Origin: an uncultured Lachnospiraceae bacterium
GTDB lineage: Bacteria; Bacillota; Clostridia; Lachnospirales; Lachnospiraceae
Assembly: GCA_947630925.1 (NCBI GenBank)
Contig: CANRJM010000008.1
Coordinates: forward strand, 1 to 64,000
Direction: 5' to 3'
DNA: 64,000 nucleotides
Positions 26,534 to 35,370 of this stretch are shown here, in pieces (positions within the stretch are counted from its first letter, which is position 1; every line of letters starts with the position of its first letter). The notes beneath the pieces are model-generated. The model saw only the letters and a list, made by a program, of their open reading frames with translations, had not been told where the DNA came from and searched no databases. A program made the position numbers and the translations under genes.

Positions 26534-26770
26534 TGTATTTAATATCATCCGTTTAACGTTGCAATAACGCCGGAAAATCAGCATGTCCATTCTTTGGGGC
26601 AGACAATGCCATCCATTATGAAAGAGAAAGAAAACGATATCCATGAATAAATTTTTAAAAGCGCGCATAGAGTTAGTTAGAACAAAAAGAGCGATCCTGC
26701 GGACAAAATCCGGAAGCAGGGAAAAGGATTGTGAGTTAAGTACATTTTAGAAATGTGGATAGGAGGGAAT
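26534..26770. other. Intergenic region before spoIVA
   Basis: With the terminator just upstream, the gap from the DUF4190 gene to spoIVA is 324 bases. I could not assign a convincing sigma-E promoter, although one is expected for spoIVA. A perfect dyad ACATTT-TAG-AAATGT lies at 26742-26756, directly before the spoIVA ribosome site. A 35-codon frame at 26643-26750 lacks a ribosome site and is not called. Confidence 0.5.
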
Positions 26771-28252
26771 ATGGCTGGTTTTCAGGTATACAAGGATTTA
26801 GCAGAAAGAACAAAAGGGGAATTTTATATTGGTGTGTGCGGTCCTGTGCGCACCGGTAAATCAACATTTATTAAGCGGTTTATGGAATTGTTGGTATTGC
26901 CGGGAATTGTCGATGAACATGACAGGGAACGGGCAACCGATGAATTGCCGCAATCTGCGGATGGAAAAACGATTATGACGACGGAGCCTAAATTTATTCC
27001 AAAAGAGGCGGTATCGGTTAATTTATTTGGAGACAATCAGGTAAAAGTGCGCTTGATTGACTGCGTGGGCTACATAGTAAAAGAGGCTGCCGGTCTGTTT
27101 GAAGAGGATGGCGGCCGGGAGCGGATGGTTACAACTCCCTGGTCAAGGGAAAAAATGCCCTTTACACAGGCTGCGGAATATGGCACCCGTAAAGTGATCC
27201 ACGACCATTCTACGATTGGGATTGTTGTAACAACGGATGGGAGTTTTGGAGAAATACCGCGGGAGGCATACCATGAGGCAGAGGCAAAAACCATTCAGGA
27301 GTTAAAGTCAATCGGAAAACCATTTATTGTTCTTTTAAATTCTGTGAAACCGTACAGCGAGGAGACGGAAGAACTGGTTCATAAGATCAATCAGGAATAT
27401 GGCGTGTCTGCTGTAGCGGTCAACTGCAATCAGCTTCGTACAGAGGACATCCAAAAAATTATGGAACAAATACTTTCCTCTTTTCCGGTCAATCAAATTG
27501 CATTTCATCTTCCGAAATGGGTGGAAATGCTTCCAAGGGATCACTGGCTGAAGAGCGAGCTGATTGAAAAGGTGCGCGAGATTTTGGAACGCATTTCCGT
27601 TATTCGTGATGTTACGCAGGAAAATTTTGCGACGGAAAGTGATATGATCCGTCAGTTTAAGATTGACCATATCGGCATGGAAAATGGTATGGTCACGATT
27701 AATACCATTTTTGACGACAGTAAATATTATCAGATATTAAGTGAATTGGTTGGTACGGAAATAGAAGGAGAATATCAGTTGATTCATTTATTGAAGGAAT
27801 ATGTGGACAAAAAAGAAGAAATTGAGAAGGTTGGCGACGCATGGGAGGAAGTACACAGAAAGGGATATGGCGTGATTACGCCAAGTGTGGAAGAGATTAC
27901 GATTGACGAGCCGGAATTAATTCACCACGGAAATAAGTTTGGCGTTAAGATTAAAGCGGTTAGCCCATCCGTTCATCTGATTCAGGCAAATATTGAGACA
28001 GAGATTGCGCCGATTGTTGGAACGCAGCAGCAGGCGGAGGATTTGATCCAATATATCTCCGGCAAAAATTCGGAGAAGCAGGAATCTATATGGGAGACTA
28101 ATATTTTTGGTAAAACAGTACAGCAGCTTGTAGAAGAAGGAATGGAATCAAAAGTCAACCGCCTGACCGATGAAAGCCAGTTAAAGCTTCAGGAGACCAT
28201 ACAAAAGGTTATAAACGACAGCAATGGCGGATTGGTATGCATCATCATATAG
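26771..28252 (+). CDS. spoIVA: Stage IV sporulation protein A (spore coat ATPase)
   Basis: SpoIVA polymerises on the forespore surface using ATP and forms the base of the spore coat. The 493 residues match the family (Bacillus protein 492). The N-terminal TRAFAC-type domain has Walker A GPVRTGKSTF (residues 24-33), a switch region SVNLFGDNQVKVRLIDCVGY, and the C-terminal end QETIQKVINDSNGGLVCIII, which anchors it to SpoVM and membrane. AGGAGGG sits four bases before the ATG at 26771; an ATG six codons earlier lacks a site. It proves that the organism belongs to an endospore-forming lineage. Confidence 0.97.
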   Translation: MAGFQVYKDLAERTKGEFYIGVCGPVRTGKSTFIKRFMELLVLPGIVDEHDRERATDELPQSADGKTIMTTEPKFIPKEAVSVNLFGDNQVKVRLIDCVGYIVKEAAGLFEEDGGRERMVTTPWSREKMPFTQAAEYGTRKVIHDHSTIGIVVTTDGSFGEIPREAYHEAEAKTIQELKSIGKPFIVLLNSVKPYSEETEELVHKINQEYGVSAVAVNCNQLRTEDIQKIMEQILSSFPVNQIAFHLPKWVEMLPRDHWLKSELIEKVREILERISVIRDVTQENFATESDMIRQFKIDHIGMENGMVTINTIFDDSKYYQILSELVGTEIEGEYQLIHLLKEYVDKKEEIEKVGDAWEEVHRKGYGVITPSVEEITIDEPELIHHGNKFGVKIKAVSPSVHLIQANIETEIAPIVGTQQQAEDLIQYISGKNSEKQESIWETNIFGKTVQQLVEEGMESKVNRLTDESQLKLQETIQKVINDSNGGLVCIII

Positions 28253-28269
28253 CGGGAACAGTTCTTGTC

Positions 28270-28298
28270 AGGGCAAAACGCGGGTTTTGCCCTTTTTG
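28270..28298 (+). terminator. Terminator after spoIVA
   Basis: AGGGCAAAAC and GTTTTGCCCT pair perfectly around GCGG and are followed by TTTTT. Confidence 0.93.
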
Positions 28299-28353
28299 GC
28301 TTTTTTATCGGGATCATTGGAATGAAATGATTGGAAAGAAATGCAATTAAACA

Positions 28354-28382
28354 TTGACAAACAGGTAACACTCTGATATAAT
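28354..28382 (+). promoter_or_regulatory. Consensus sigma-A promoter for the NlpC/P60 gene
   Basis: TTGACA and TATAAT are separated by exactly 17 bases. Transcription should start near 28389, leaving a leader of about 200 nucleotides before the ATG at 28593. Confidence 0.9.
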
Positions 28383-28431
28383 TAGTTTTGCTTATGTAAT
28401 AATTTTGTAACAATTTGCGGCAATGATAAAA

Positions 28432-28581
28432 GGAAGAGGATTCCTGTGAAACAGTATTTTCGCAGAGCTGTTTGTGTCGGGAACGTCACAAACAAGCCGT
28501 TATCCGGTAAGAGAACCCGTATGCGAAAGCTGAAGTTTGGCTTTTTCTCTTGCGGTTTCTCGAACGAAAACGTTCTCGGAA
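28432..28581 (+). ncRNA. Structured 5' leader RNA, candidate riboswitch or cis-regulator
   Basis: Several pairings stack in this leader. GGAA/TTCC (28432/28441) and CTGT-GAA-ACAG (28444-28454) are small hairpins sharing one base. TTTCGCA (28458-28464) pairs with TGCGAAA (28522-28528) and encloses a perfect 8-bp hairpin, TGTTTGTG/CACAAACA (28469-28494). Its loop CGGG (28478-28481) can pair with CCCG (28516-28519), a possible pseudoknot. A competing stem AAGAGAA/TTCTCTT (28509-28515 with 28545-28551) plus AAAGC/GCTTT would break the first. GAACG-AAAA-CGTTC (28562-28575) ends seven bases before the ribosome site. It lacks the conserved blocks of the c-di-AMP (ydaO) and c-di-GMP classes as I know them. 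Function is inferred only. Confidence 0.55.
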
Positions 28582-28592
28582 TGGAGATTATT

Positions 28593-29804
28593 ATGAGAAA
28601 AAGCAGTAGAAAGATACTGACAGCAGCTTTTGCAGTAGTTGCGGCTGTAGTATCTGTCCCACTTTCAGGGCAGGCTACAGGAAATGTGATTTTGGCGGAG
28701 GAGCCTTTGGCGGGGATTACCCTGTCGTTAGACCATCACTGCGACACGGTAATACAGACGGCACAGGAGGATGCCGAACAGGCCCGGAAAGAAGAAGAAC
28801 AGGGGCAGATTGTGGTTTCCGGCGGTTTGAAGGAAACGGTTTCTGCAAAGAAGGAAAAAACGAAAACACCTGATACAGACAGGATGAAGCTGCATTATAA
28901 AAATTTAGGAATTGCTGATGTGGATACATACCTGAATGTAAGGGCACACAGCAGAGAATCTTCAGACGTCGTTGGTAAGATGACGAAGAACGACGGCTGC
29001 GATATTCTTTCCATGAAAAAGGGATGGGCAAAGATTCAGTCCGGAAAGGTAAAAGGCTACGTAAAAGCAAAATATCTTCTGCGCGGAGATGCAGCACAGA
29101 AGAAAGCGTTAAAGGTAGCAAGATTAAAGGCGGTTGTTGAGACGGAAACATTAAATGTGCGTTATCTGCCGTCAACCGATGCAAAAATCTATGATCAGAT
29201 TTCAGAAGATGAAGATTATACGGTTGAAAAGGAAAACCTTTCCGAAGGATTTATTAAGGAATATATTGCAAAGCATTGCAACAGGAGAGATACGCAGGGG
29301 ATTGACCGGGATGCAATGTATGATGACCTTGAAAACTGGGTTATGCTTTCGATTGACAGTGAAAAGGTTTTTGTCAGTAAAGACTTTATTTCCATAAAAT
29401 ATAAGTTAAATCATGCGGTAACCATAAAAGAAGAAAAAGAAGAGCCTTCTTCTAAGTCTTCTTCCATCGTGGACTATGCGATGCAATTTTTAGGGAACCG
29501 TTATGTATGGGGCGGTACGAGTCTGACCAATGGTACGGATTGTTCCGGTTTCACAATGGGGATTTACCGTCATTTTGGTTATTCCCTGCCAAGGACTTCT
29601 GCTGCACAGGCGGCGCATACTCGTTCCGTCAGTAGGGGAGATGTACAGGTAGGCGATTTGTTCTTTTATGGAAGCGGTTCGGTCAGCCATGTTGCATTGT
29701 ATATTGGAAACGGACAAATTATTCACGCAAGTAATGCAAGGGATGGAATTAAGATATCGAGTGCGTACTATAGGCAGCCGCTGAAAATTGGACGCGTCAT
29801 GTAG
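28593..29804 (+). CDS. Secreted NlpC/P60 (C40) cell-wall endopeptidase with SH3-like domains
   Basis: The 403 residues begin with a signal peptide (to about residue 30), followed by an acidic coil, two bacterial SH3-like regions (about 108-165 with LNVRAHS, and 180-265 with LNVRYLP), a Ser/Glu linker and the C-terminal NlpC/P60 domain. Catalytic C317 lies in GTDCSGF, H366 in VSHVALYIG and H378 in IIHAS. Such enzymes cut peptidoglycan stem peptides. The open frame extends 49 codons upstream, but that stretch is the structured leader; GGAG eight bases before the ATG at 28593 and the signal peptide fix the start. Expression probably depends on the leader. Confidence 0.93.
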   Translation: MRKSSRKILTAAFAVVAAVVSVPLSGQATGNVILAEEPLAGITLSLDHHCDTVIQTAQEDAEQARKEEEQGQIVVSGGLKETVSAKKEKTKTPDTDRMKLHYKNLGIADVDTYLNVRAHSRESSDVVGKMTKNDGCDILSMKKGWAKIQSGKVKGYVKAKYLLRGDAAQKKALKVARLKAVVETETLNVRYLPSTDAKIYDQISEDEDYTVEKENLSEGFIKEYIAKHCNRRDTQGIDRDAMYDDLENWVMLSIDSEKVFVSKDFISIKYKLNHAVTIKEEKEEPSSKSSSIVDYAMQFLGNRYVWGGTSLTNGTDCSGFTMGIYRHFGYSLPRTSAAQAAHTRSVSRGDVQVGDLFFYGSGSVSHVALYIGNGQIIHASNARDGIKISSAYYRQPLKIGRVM

Positions 29805-29838
29805 TATGTTTTATAACCAATAATGGATAAAATAACCG

Positions 29839-29882
29839 GGCTATTGCATAGAGAGTTGGATTCTTTATGTAATAGCCTTTTT
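29839..29882 (+). terminator. Terminator after the NlpC/P60 gene
   Basis: GGCTATT pairs with AATAGCC and the stem continues inward with CATA/TATG and AG/CT, with single mismatches. TTTTT follows. Confidence 0.82.
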
Positions 29883-29938
29883 ATGAAGAAAGGATTTGTT
29901 TTTACTATCGTTTGGAAAAAGGAGGAATGGGAGAGACA

Positions 29939-31645
29939 ATGGATTTTATTTTTATTTGGCGGATTCTGGCAGTTTTTGCAGGACTGGGAATTCTGTTTGT
30001 GCTGATAGAACGTTTCAATCGGCGGAATTTTATCAAGAGGATGCAGAGCCTTTTTGAACAGGAATGGGGAGTGGCTACAAGAGAGGACTATTCCGAGAGG
30101 ATTATGCGGAATATCAGTTATTATGCGAAGCATTTGGAAACGGGACAGATGATTGACGATATTACATGGAATGATCTGGAGATGGATGAAGTGTTCCGGC
30201 TGTTGAATCATACCAGAAGCTCGGCAGGGGAAGAATATCTTTATCGGCTCTTAAGGATACCATGCTATACGAAAGAAGAACTTTTGGAAAGGGAACGCAC
30301 CATACAATCCCTGGAGACGCATCCGGAACTTCGCAGCAAACTGGAGACAGCGTTATATGGGATTGGGAAGTATGATAAGATTTCTGTTTATGAATACCTC
30401 AATCAGACGAAGGATTTAAAACAAATATCTGTTTTTTCACATATTCTGGCTGCCATCCTATTGACTGCGGCAATTGTTTTTCTGTTTATATCGCCTGCAG
30501 AGGCATTTGTGATCTTGTTTTTTGTTATGACGGGGAATGCCTGTTTTTATTATAAGGAAAAGGCAAAAATAGGTTCTGCGGTCAGTTTATTTCAATTTAT
30601 TCTGGGGATGATAAAACAATGTAAGAATCTGGCCAAAATTTCAATACCGGGATGCGAGGAGTATTTCCGGCAGTTAGACAAACTGTCGGCTGAATTTTCC
30701 AGATTTTCCAGATTTCATTTTCTGGTGTCCGGCGGCGATTCCATGTCCGGCAATTTATTTGATTCACTCTTTGATTATATCCGAATCCTCTTTCATGTGG
30801 ACTTGATTAAACTTGCAACGATGGTTCGGGAAATTCAAAAAAATGAAAAGGATTTAATTGCAGTCTATGAATTAGTAGGATATCTGGACAGTATGCTTGC
30901 AATCGCATCCTATCGCTATAGACTGGGGAATTATGCTGTTCCTGAACTTTATTTTTCGAAAAGCGGGAAGGAGACCAGAAGAATAAAAGCAGATCGGCTG
31001 TATCATCCGCTTTTGTCAGAACCGGTTAAAAATAATTTAGAGACAGAAACCTGTATTCTGTTGACCGGATCTAATGCTTCCGGTAAGTCTACTTTTATCA
31101 AAGCAGTGGCGGTAAATGCTATTTTTGCGCAAACCATTCATACGGTAACGGCAGAACGCTATGAGGCGCCGTTTTTCCGGGTATTTTCTTCAATGGCGTT
31201 ACGGGATCACATTTTGTCAGAAGAGAGTTATTTTATTGTGGAAATTAAGTCTTTAAACCGTATCTTTCAGGCGTTAAATACAGACGGGATACCGGTACTG
31301 TGTTTTATTGATGAAATATTGCGCGGGACCAATACGGTGGAACGCATTGCAGCTTCCGCACAGCTCTTAAAAGCGCTTGGCCGGCAAAACGCCATGTGTT
31401 TTGCTGCAACGCATGACATTGAACTGACGTATCTTTTAGAAAAAGAATTTACCAATTATCATTTTGAAGAGACATTGCGTGATCATGATATTTTCTTTGA
31501 TTATCAGCTAAAAAAGGGCAGGGCGGATTCCAGAAATGCGATTCGTCTGCTTGAGATGATTGGTTTTCCAAAAGAAATAGTATCCGAAGCACAGAAACGG
31601 GTGGAATATTTTATGAAAGAAGGGAAATGGAAGGAAACGGAATAA
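29939..31645 (+). CDS. Membrane-associated MutS-like ATPase
   Basis: The C-terminal 200 residues are a MutS domain V ABC-type ATPase: Walker A TGSNASGKST (about 375-384), a signature-like region, Walker B CFIDEILRGTNTVER (about 455-469) and AATHDIELTY. The N-terminal part has no mismatch-recognition domain. Instead residues 2-22 form one hydrophobic segment and about 165-200 a hydrophobic pair, with a MutS core/lever-like region between. This matches the unassigned group annotated as MutS-related in clostridia; a role in mismatch repair is unlikely. ATG at 29939 has GGGAG five bases upstream; ATGs at 29912 and 29927 are possible alternatives. Confidence 0.82.
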   Translation: MDFIFIWRILAVFAGLGILFVLIERFNRRNFIKRMQSLFEQEWGVATREDYSERIMRNISYYAKHLETGQMIDDITWNDLEMDEVFRLLNHTRSSAGEEYLYRLLRIPCYTKEELLERERTIQSLETHPELRSKLETALYGIGKYDKISVYEYLNQTKDLKQISVFSHILAAILLTAAIVFLFISPAEAFVILFFVMTGNACFYYKEKAKIGSAVSLFQFILGMIKQCKNLAKISIPGCEEYFRQLDKLSAEFSRFSRFHFLVSGGDSMSGNLFDSLFDYIRILFHVDLIKLATMVREIQKNEKDLIAVYELVGYLDSMLAIASYRYRLGNYAVPELYFSKSGKETRRIKADRLYHPLLSEPVKNNLETETCILLTGSNASGKSTFIKAVAVNAIFAQTIHTVTAERYEAPFFRVFSSMALRDHILSEESYFIVEIKSLNRIFQALNTDGIPVLCFIDEILRGTNTVERIAASAQLLKALGRQNAMCFAATHDIELTYLLEKEFTNYHFEETLRDHDIFFDYQLKKGRADSRNAIRLLEMIGFPKEIVSEAQKRVEYFMKEGKWKETE

Positions 31646-31694
31646 ATTCATAAAACCGTGCAATACTAAAGGTTAGAAAGGGAGGCACGGTAAA

Positions 31695-32384
31695 ATGATA
31701 AATCAAAAAATTTTATATATGGCAGGCTGCGTCGGCGTGATTGCCTGCGTAGCATTAGGCAGTAGTATTGGCTACCGTTTTGCGGTCGATAAAATGGAAA
31801 AGATACAGACGGACTATGAAAGCCGTGTATCAGAGTTAGTAGAGGTAAATGTGACGAAAATTTTGGAAGACAAGGTTCAAAAGTTAGTGCAGGAGGCAGT
31901 GGAACAAAACGAGGAGATTATTGCAGCAAGTGCCGATAACGATACCCTGGAGGTAGATACCGTATACCAGATTCAGAATTATGACGTAACCAAGGGAACG
32001 ACATCAACCGATTATGAAACATTGCCGGAAGAGTTTGTAGGTTTTACGAGAAAGGATGCGGATGATTATTGTAAGGAATACATGGACATGCTTCCGGCAG
32101 AGGAATATCTGGCGGGACTGCAGAGTATTGGCGTGGTTTCTTTTTCAAAGGAACGGATTATCATTAAAAAAGTCTATGACAGTTCCAAAGTAAAATACCG
32201 CTATTATTTAATTGCCGTAGATGGAGAAGTTGTAGTATACTATGGAGATAAAAAGACGATTTATGAATATACGGGAATTGAAACGAAAAATTTATCGGAG
32301 GATGAGAATACCGCTTTGAAAAACGGAATAGAGGTAAAGGACGAAGACGAATTGTTTAGTATTTTGGAAAATTACACGTCGTAA
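31695..32384 (+). CDS. Membrane-anchored protein with BofC-like C-terminus
   Basis: The 229 residues have an N-terminal hydrophobic anchor (residues 7-27), a charged coiled-coil-like stretch (about 33-75) and an extracytoplasmic region. The C-terminal 60 residues, with KYRYYLIAVDGEVVVYYG and KKTIYEYTGIETKNL, resemble the C-terminal domain of BofC, the forespore protein that restrains SpoIVB and so delays sigma-K activation. Similarity is by pattern only, and no spoIVB gene is nearby. It follows the MutS-like gene by 49 bases with a GGGAGG site and precedes an oxidoreductase by 21 bases. Confidence 0.55.
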   Translation: MINQKILYMAGCVGVIACVALGSSIGYRFAVDKMEKIQTDYESRVSELVEVNVTKILEDKVQKLVQEAVEQNEEIIAASADNDTLEVDTVYQIQNYDVTKGTTSTDYETLPEEFVGFTRKDADDYCKEYMDMLPAEEYLAGLQSIGVVSFSKERIIIKKVYDSSKVKYRYYLIAVDGEVVVYYGDKKTIYEYTGIETKNLSEDENTALKNGIEVKDEDELFSILENYTS

Positions 32385-32405
32385 GAAAGGCAGGCACTAA
32401 GGAAT

Positions 32406-33665
32406 ATGCGCAGTACAGAAATCGTAGTGATCGGGGGCGGTGCTTCCGGTATGATGGCGGCGATTGAGGCAAAAAGGCATGGGGCGTCCGTGATGATATT
32501 GGAGAAGAAACCAAAGCTTGGGAAAAAACTGTTTGCTACCGGAAATGGAAAATGTAATTATACAAACCGGGTTCAGAATGCGGAATGCTATCGGAGTGAA
32601 AATCCGGCTTTTCCATGGCAGGCAGTTTCACAGTTTGGTTGTGAAGAGAGTATTGCATGGTTTCATAAAATAGGGATTCTGGCAAGGGACAGAGACGGTT
32701 ATATTTACCCTGCTTCCTGTCAGGCAGCTTCTGTTGTTCGCGCTCTGGAAAGAGAAATCAGGCGCTTGCAGATTGAGGTTCACACAGAGGAATGGGCAGA
32801 GGAGATTATACCATCGGAAAGAAAAAAGATTGGTGCCGGAAGAGGATATATGATACGGACAAACCGGGCTTCTTATTTGGCGCGTAAGATTATCTTAAGT
32901 ACCGGCGGCAAGGCGTCTCCGGTACATGGCAGCAGTGGGGACGGTTATTCTTTTGCAAAAAGCCTTGGCCATCAGATTATCCAACCGGTGCCTGCGCTGA
33001 CTTCCCTGATTTTAGATGAAACATGTGCGGCGCTCTGGGGCGGCGTCAGAGTGCAGGGAAGCGTTTTTTTATATGATGAAGCCGGGGAGCTGTTGTGCCA
33101 AGATACCGGCGAACTTCAAATGGTTTCTCATGGTATTTCCGGCATTCCCGTATTCCAGGTCAGCCGTTTTGCAGCGAGAGAGGCTGCAAGGAAGCGTAAT
33201 GTTTTTCTGGTTGTGGACAGTATGCCGGAGGTTTCCGAAGCATGGATCGCTCAGGAATTGCAGCGCCGCATTACATATGACGGGGAACAGTCGCTTGGAG
33301 ATTTGCTGGAGGGGATGTTCCCGGATAAATGGATCGGCGTATTATTAAAAAAATCTGGTCTTTTGATAAAACATCCTGCAAAAAGCCTCAGTCAGGAGAA
33401 GCGTTCTGTATTGGTGTCTTCCATTAAGGGGATGCGCATCAAGGTAAAACAGGTAAGTTCCTTTGAAAAAGCGCAGGCAACTGCGGGTGGTGTTTCTACC
33501 AGTGAGGTGGATGTTTCTACCATGGAATCAAAACTTTGCAGGGGCCTCTATCTGACAGGCGAATTGTTGGATGTGGACGGAATCTGCGGAGGTTATAATT
33601 TACAATGGGCGTGGACAACGGGGTATCTTGCGGGAAGAGCGAGCGCTGGAAAGGATGCGGAATGA
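32406..33665 (+). CDS. HI0933/BaiN-like FAD-dependent oxidoreductase
   Basis: The 419 residues start with the FAD dinucleotide fold IVVIGGGASGMMAAIEAKRHG, then EKKPKLGKKLFATGNGKCNYTN, the signature of the HI0933 family that includes YhiN, RdsA and BaiN. A C-terminal LYLTGELLDVDGICGGYNLQWAWTTGYLAG closes the FAD site. Members reduce or oxidise diverse small molecules; BaiN acts on bile acid intermediates in some gut clostridia, but no bai operon is present here, so the substrate is open. The stop is one base from the start of a second FAD protein. Confidence 0.87.
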   Translation: MRSTEIVVIGGGASGMMAAIEAKRHGASVMILEKKPKLGKKLFATGNGKCNYTNRVQNAECYRSENPAFPWQAVSQFGCEESIAWFHKIGILARDRDGYIYPASCQAASVVRALEREIRRLQIEVHTEEWAEEIIPSERKKIGAGRGYMIRTNRASYLARKIILSTGGKASPVHGSSGDGYSFAKSLGHQIIQPVPALTSLILDETCAALWGGVRVQGSVFLYDEAGELLCQDTGELQMVSHGISGIPVFQVSRFAAREAARKRNVFLVVDSMPEVSEAWIAQELQRRITYDGEQSLGDLLEGMFPDKWIGVLLKKSGLLIKHPAKSLSQEKRSVLVSSIKGMRIKVKQVSSFEKAQATAGGVSTSEVDVSTMESKLCRGLYLTGELLDVDGICGGYNLQWAWTTGYLAGRASAGKDAE

Positions 33666-33666
33666 T

Positions 33667-35358
33667 ATGATACATATGAGCCAGGTTAAGGTGCCAATCG
33701 AACAAATCCTGAAAGAAGCGCCTGCTGACATGGTAAAACGCGGGCAGATTGGGCAAGAGGAGGAAAAACTGGTACGGAAGCGCGCCGCAAAGCTTTTAAA
33801 AATGCCAGAGTCGGAAATCCAATTTTTTCAAATCCGGAAACGATCGATTGATGCCAGAAAAAAAGGACAGATTTTTTACAGTTATCATGTCTCCCTGACT
33901 GGCGGGGACGAGAAAAAAAGAGTAAAACAGTATGGAAAAAATGACGTGAAATGGACGGAAGAATTGCCTGCCGATGGAGAAAAAAGAGGGAAGCAATGCA
34001 GCAAAAATAGAGGAAGAATGTTTTCTGCACCAAACCGTCCGGCAGTCGTTGGGTTTGGCCCCGCCGGTATGTTTGCGGCCCTTGTGTTGGCCCGTGCCGG
34101 TCTGGAACCCCTGGTAATAGAAAGAGGAGCGGAAATTGAAATGCGGCAGGAGGCGGTAGATGCCTTCTGGCAGGGCGGAAGCCTCGATCCGGAATCCAAT
34201 GTGCAGTTTGGCGAAGGAGGCGCAGGTACTTTTTCGGATGGAAAACTAAATACGCAGGTAAAAGATCCTTTCGGAAGGAACCGGTATGTTTTACAAACAT
34301 TTGTTGATTTTGGAGCGCCGGGAGAGATTTTATATCTTCAGAAACCGCATCTTGGAACAGATTCTCTGAAAGGGATTGTCCAAGCAATCCGAAAAGAAAT
34401 TATTGCGCTTGGCGGAACCGTGTTATTTCATGCCAGACTGGATGATATTGTGGCAGAGAACGGGCGGCTGACAGGACTGCTGTTGTCTCATGAGGGAAAA
34501 GAGGAAAGAATTGCCTGTGACAATATGGTTCTGGCTATTGGGCATAGTGCGAGAGATACTTTTTACCATCTAAAGGATGCGGGGCTTACCATGCAGCCCA
34601 AGGCGTTTGCAGTCGGGGTAAGGATAGAGCATCCGCAGGAGATGATCGGGCAGAACCAGTATGGGGCGTATTACCGGAAACTGCCGGCGGCAGATTATAA
34701 GCTGACTTACCAGACCAGGGAGAAAAGAGGGGTATATTCGTTTTGCATGTGTCCGGGAGGGTATGTGGTCAATGCTTCCTCGGAACCGGAAAGACTTGCG
34801 GTCAATGGCATGAGCTATTATGCGCGGGATAGCGAAAACGCAAACAGCGCTATTGTCGTAACGGTGTCGCCGGAGGATTTTGGCGGTACGGATGTTTTAG
34901 CCGGCGTAGAATACCAGAGAAGATTGGAAGAGGCTGCTTATCAGGCGGCATGCGGGAAAATTCCCGTGCAGTTGTTTGGGGACTTTCTGCAGAAGAAAAA
35001 CAGTACTTCTTTTGGAAAAATCCTTCCGCTTATGAAAGGGCAATGTGCATTTGGGAATGTGCGGGCAATTTTTCCGGAAGCGGTTGGAGATTTGCTGGCA
35101 GAGGGAATACAGGCGTTTGAACGGAAGATTCAGGGATATGCGAGAGAGGATGCCGTCCTTTCCGGCGTTGAAAGCAGGACGTCTTCGCCGGTCCGTATGA
35201 TAAGGGATAAACGGATGCAGTCGAATGTCCGCGGCATCTATCCCTGTGGAGAGGGCGCAGGATATGCCGGCGGAATCACATCTGCGGCAATGGATGGCAT
35301 CCGCATAGCAGAAGAACTGATTCATACCTTAAAAGAAACAGAAAACAGGAATCACTAG
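33667..35358 (+). CDS. Uncharacterised FAD-dependent dehydrogenase
   Basis: The 563 residues have a small N-terminal domain with basic strands, then a Rossmann FAD motif VVGFGPAGMFAALVLARAG (about residue 122), the family stretch SNVQFGEGGAGTFSDGKL, LAIGHSARDTFY, and a C-terminal YPCGEGAGYAGGITSAAMDG. This fits a conserved bacterial group of unknown substrate, distantly related to the preceding oxidoreductase. The frame runs 32 codons upstream inside that gene; starts at 33667 and 33676 are both reasonable. The genes are adjacent and almost certainly co-expressed with DUF896 and the cycloligase. Confidence 0.84.
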   Translation: MIHMSQVKVPIEQILKEAPADMVKRGQIGQEEEKLVRKRAAKLLKMPESEIQFFQIRKRSIDARKKGQIFYSYHVSLTGGDEKKRVKQYGKNDVKWTEELPADGEKRGKQCSKNRGRMFSAPNRPAVVGFGPAGMFAALVLARAGLEPLVIERGAEIEMRQEAVDAFWQGGSLDPESNVQFGEGGAGTFSDGKLNTQVKDPFGRNRYVLQTFVDFGAPGEILYLQKPHLGTDSLKGIVQAIRKEIIALGGTVLFHARLDDIVAENGRLTGLLLSHEGKEERIACDNMVLAIGHSARDTFYHLKDAGLTMQPKAFAVGVRIEHPQEMIGQNQYGAYYRKLPAADYKLTYQTREKRGVYSFCMCPGGYVVNASSEPERLAVNGMSYYARDSENANSAIVVTVSPEDFGGTDVLAGVEYQRRLEEAAYQAACGKIPVQLFGDFLQKKNSTSFGKILPLMKGQCAFGNVRAIFPEAVGDLLAEGIQAFERKIQGYAREDAVLSGVESRTSSPVRMIRDKRMQSNVRGIYPCGEGAGYAGGITSAAMDGIRIAEELIHTLKETENRNH

Positions 35359-35370
35359 GAGGAACTTATC

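Noticed and set aside
26643-26750. 35-codon frame before spoIVA
   Set aside because: It has no ribosome site and no recognisable sequence; length is within chance.
28432-28592. c-di-AMP (ydaO) or c-di-GMP riboswitch
   Set aside because: Promoter and target gene fit, but the conserved GCCGAAUCC-type and GGGG blocks of ydaO and the GEMM core are missing, so I left the class open.
28446-28592. N-terminal extension of the NlpC/P60 protein
   Set aside because: It would bury the signal peptide 49 residues inside the protein and covers the structured leader.
33686-34387. Long minus-strand frame opposite the FAD dehydrogenase
   Set aside because: It is antisense to a conserved protein, lacks a ribosome site and family resemblance. 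The same applies to the minus-strand frames at 18073-18660, 37153-37922 and 46883-47470.
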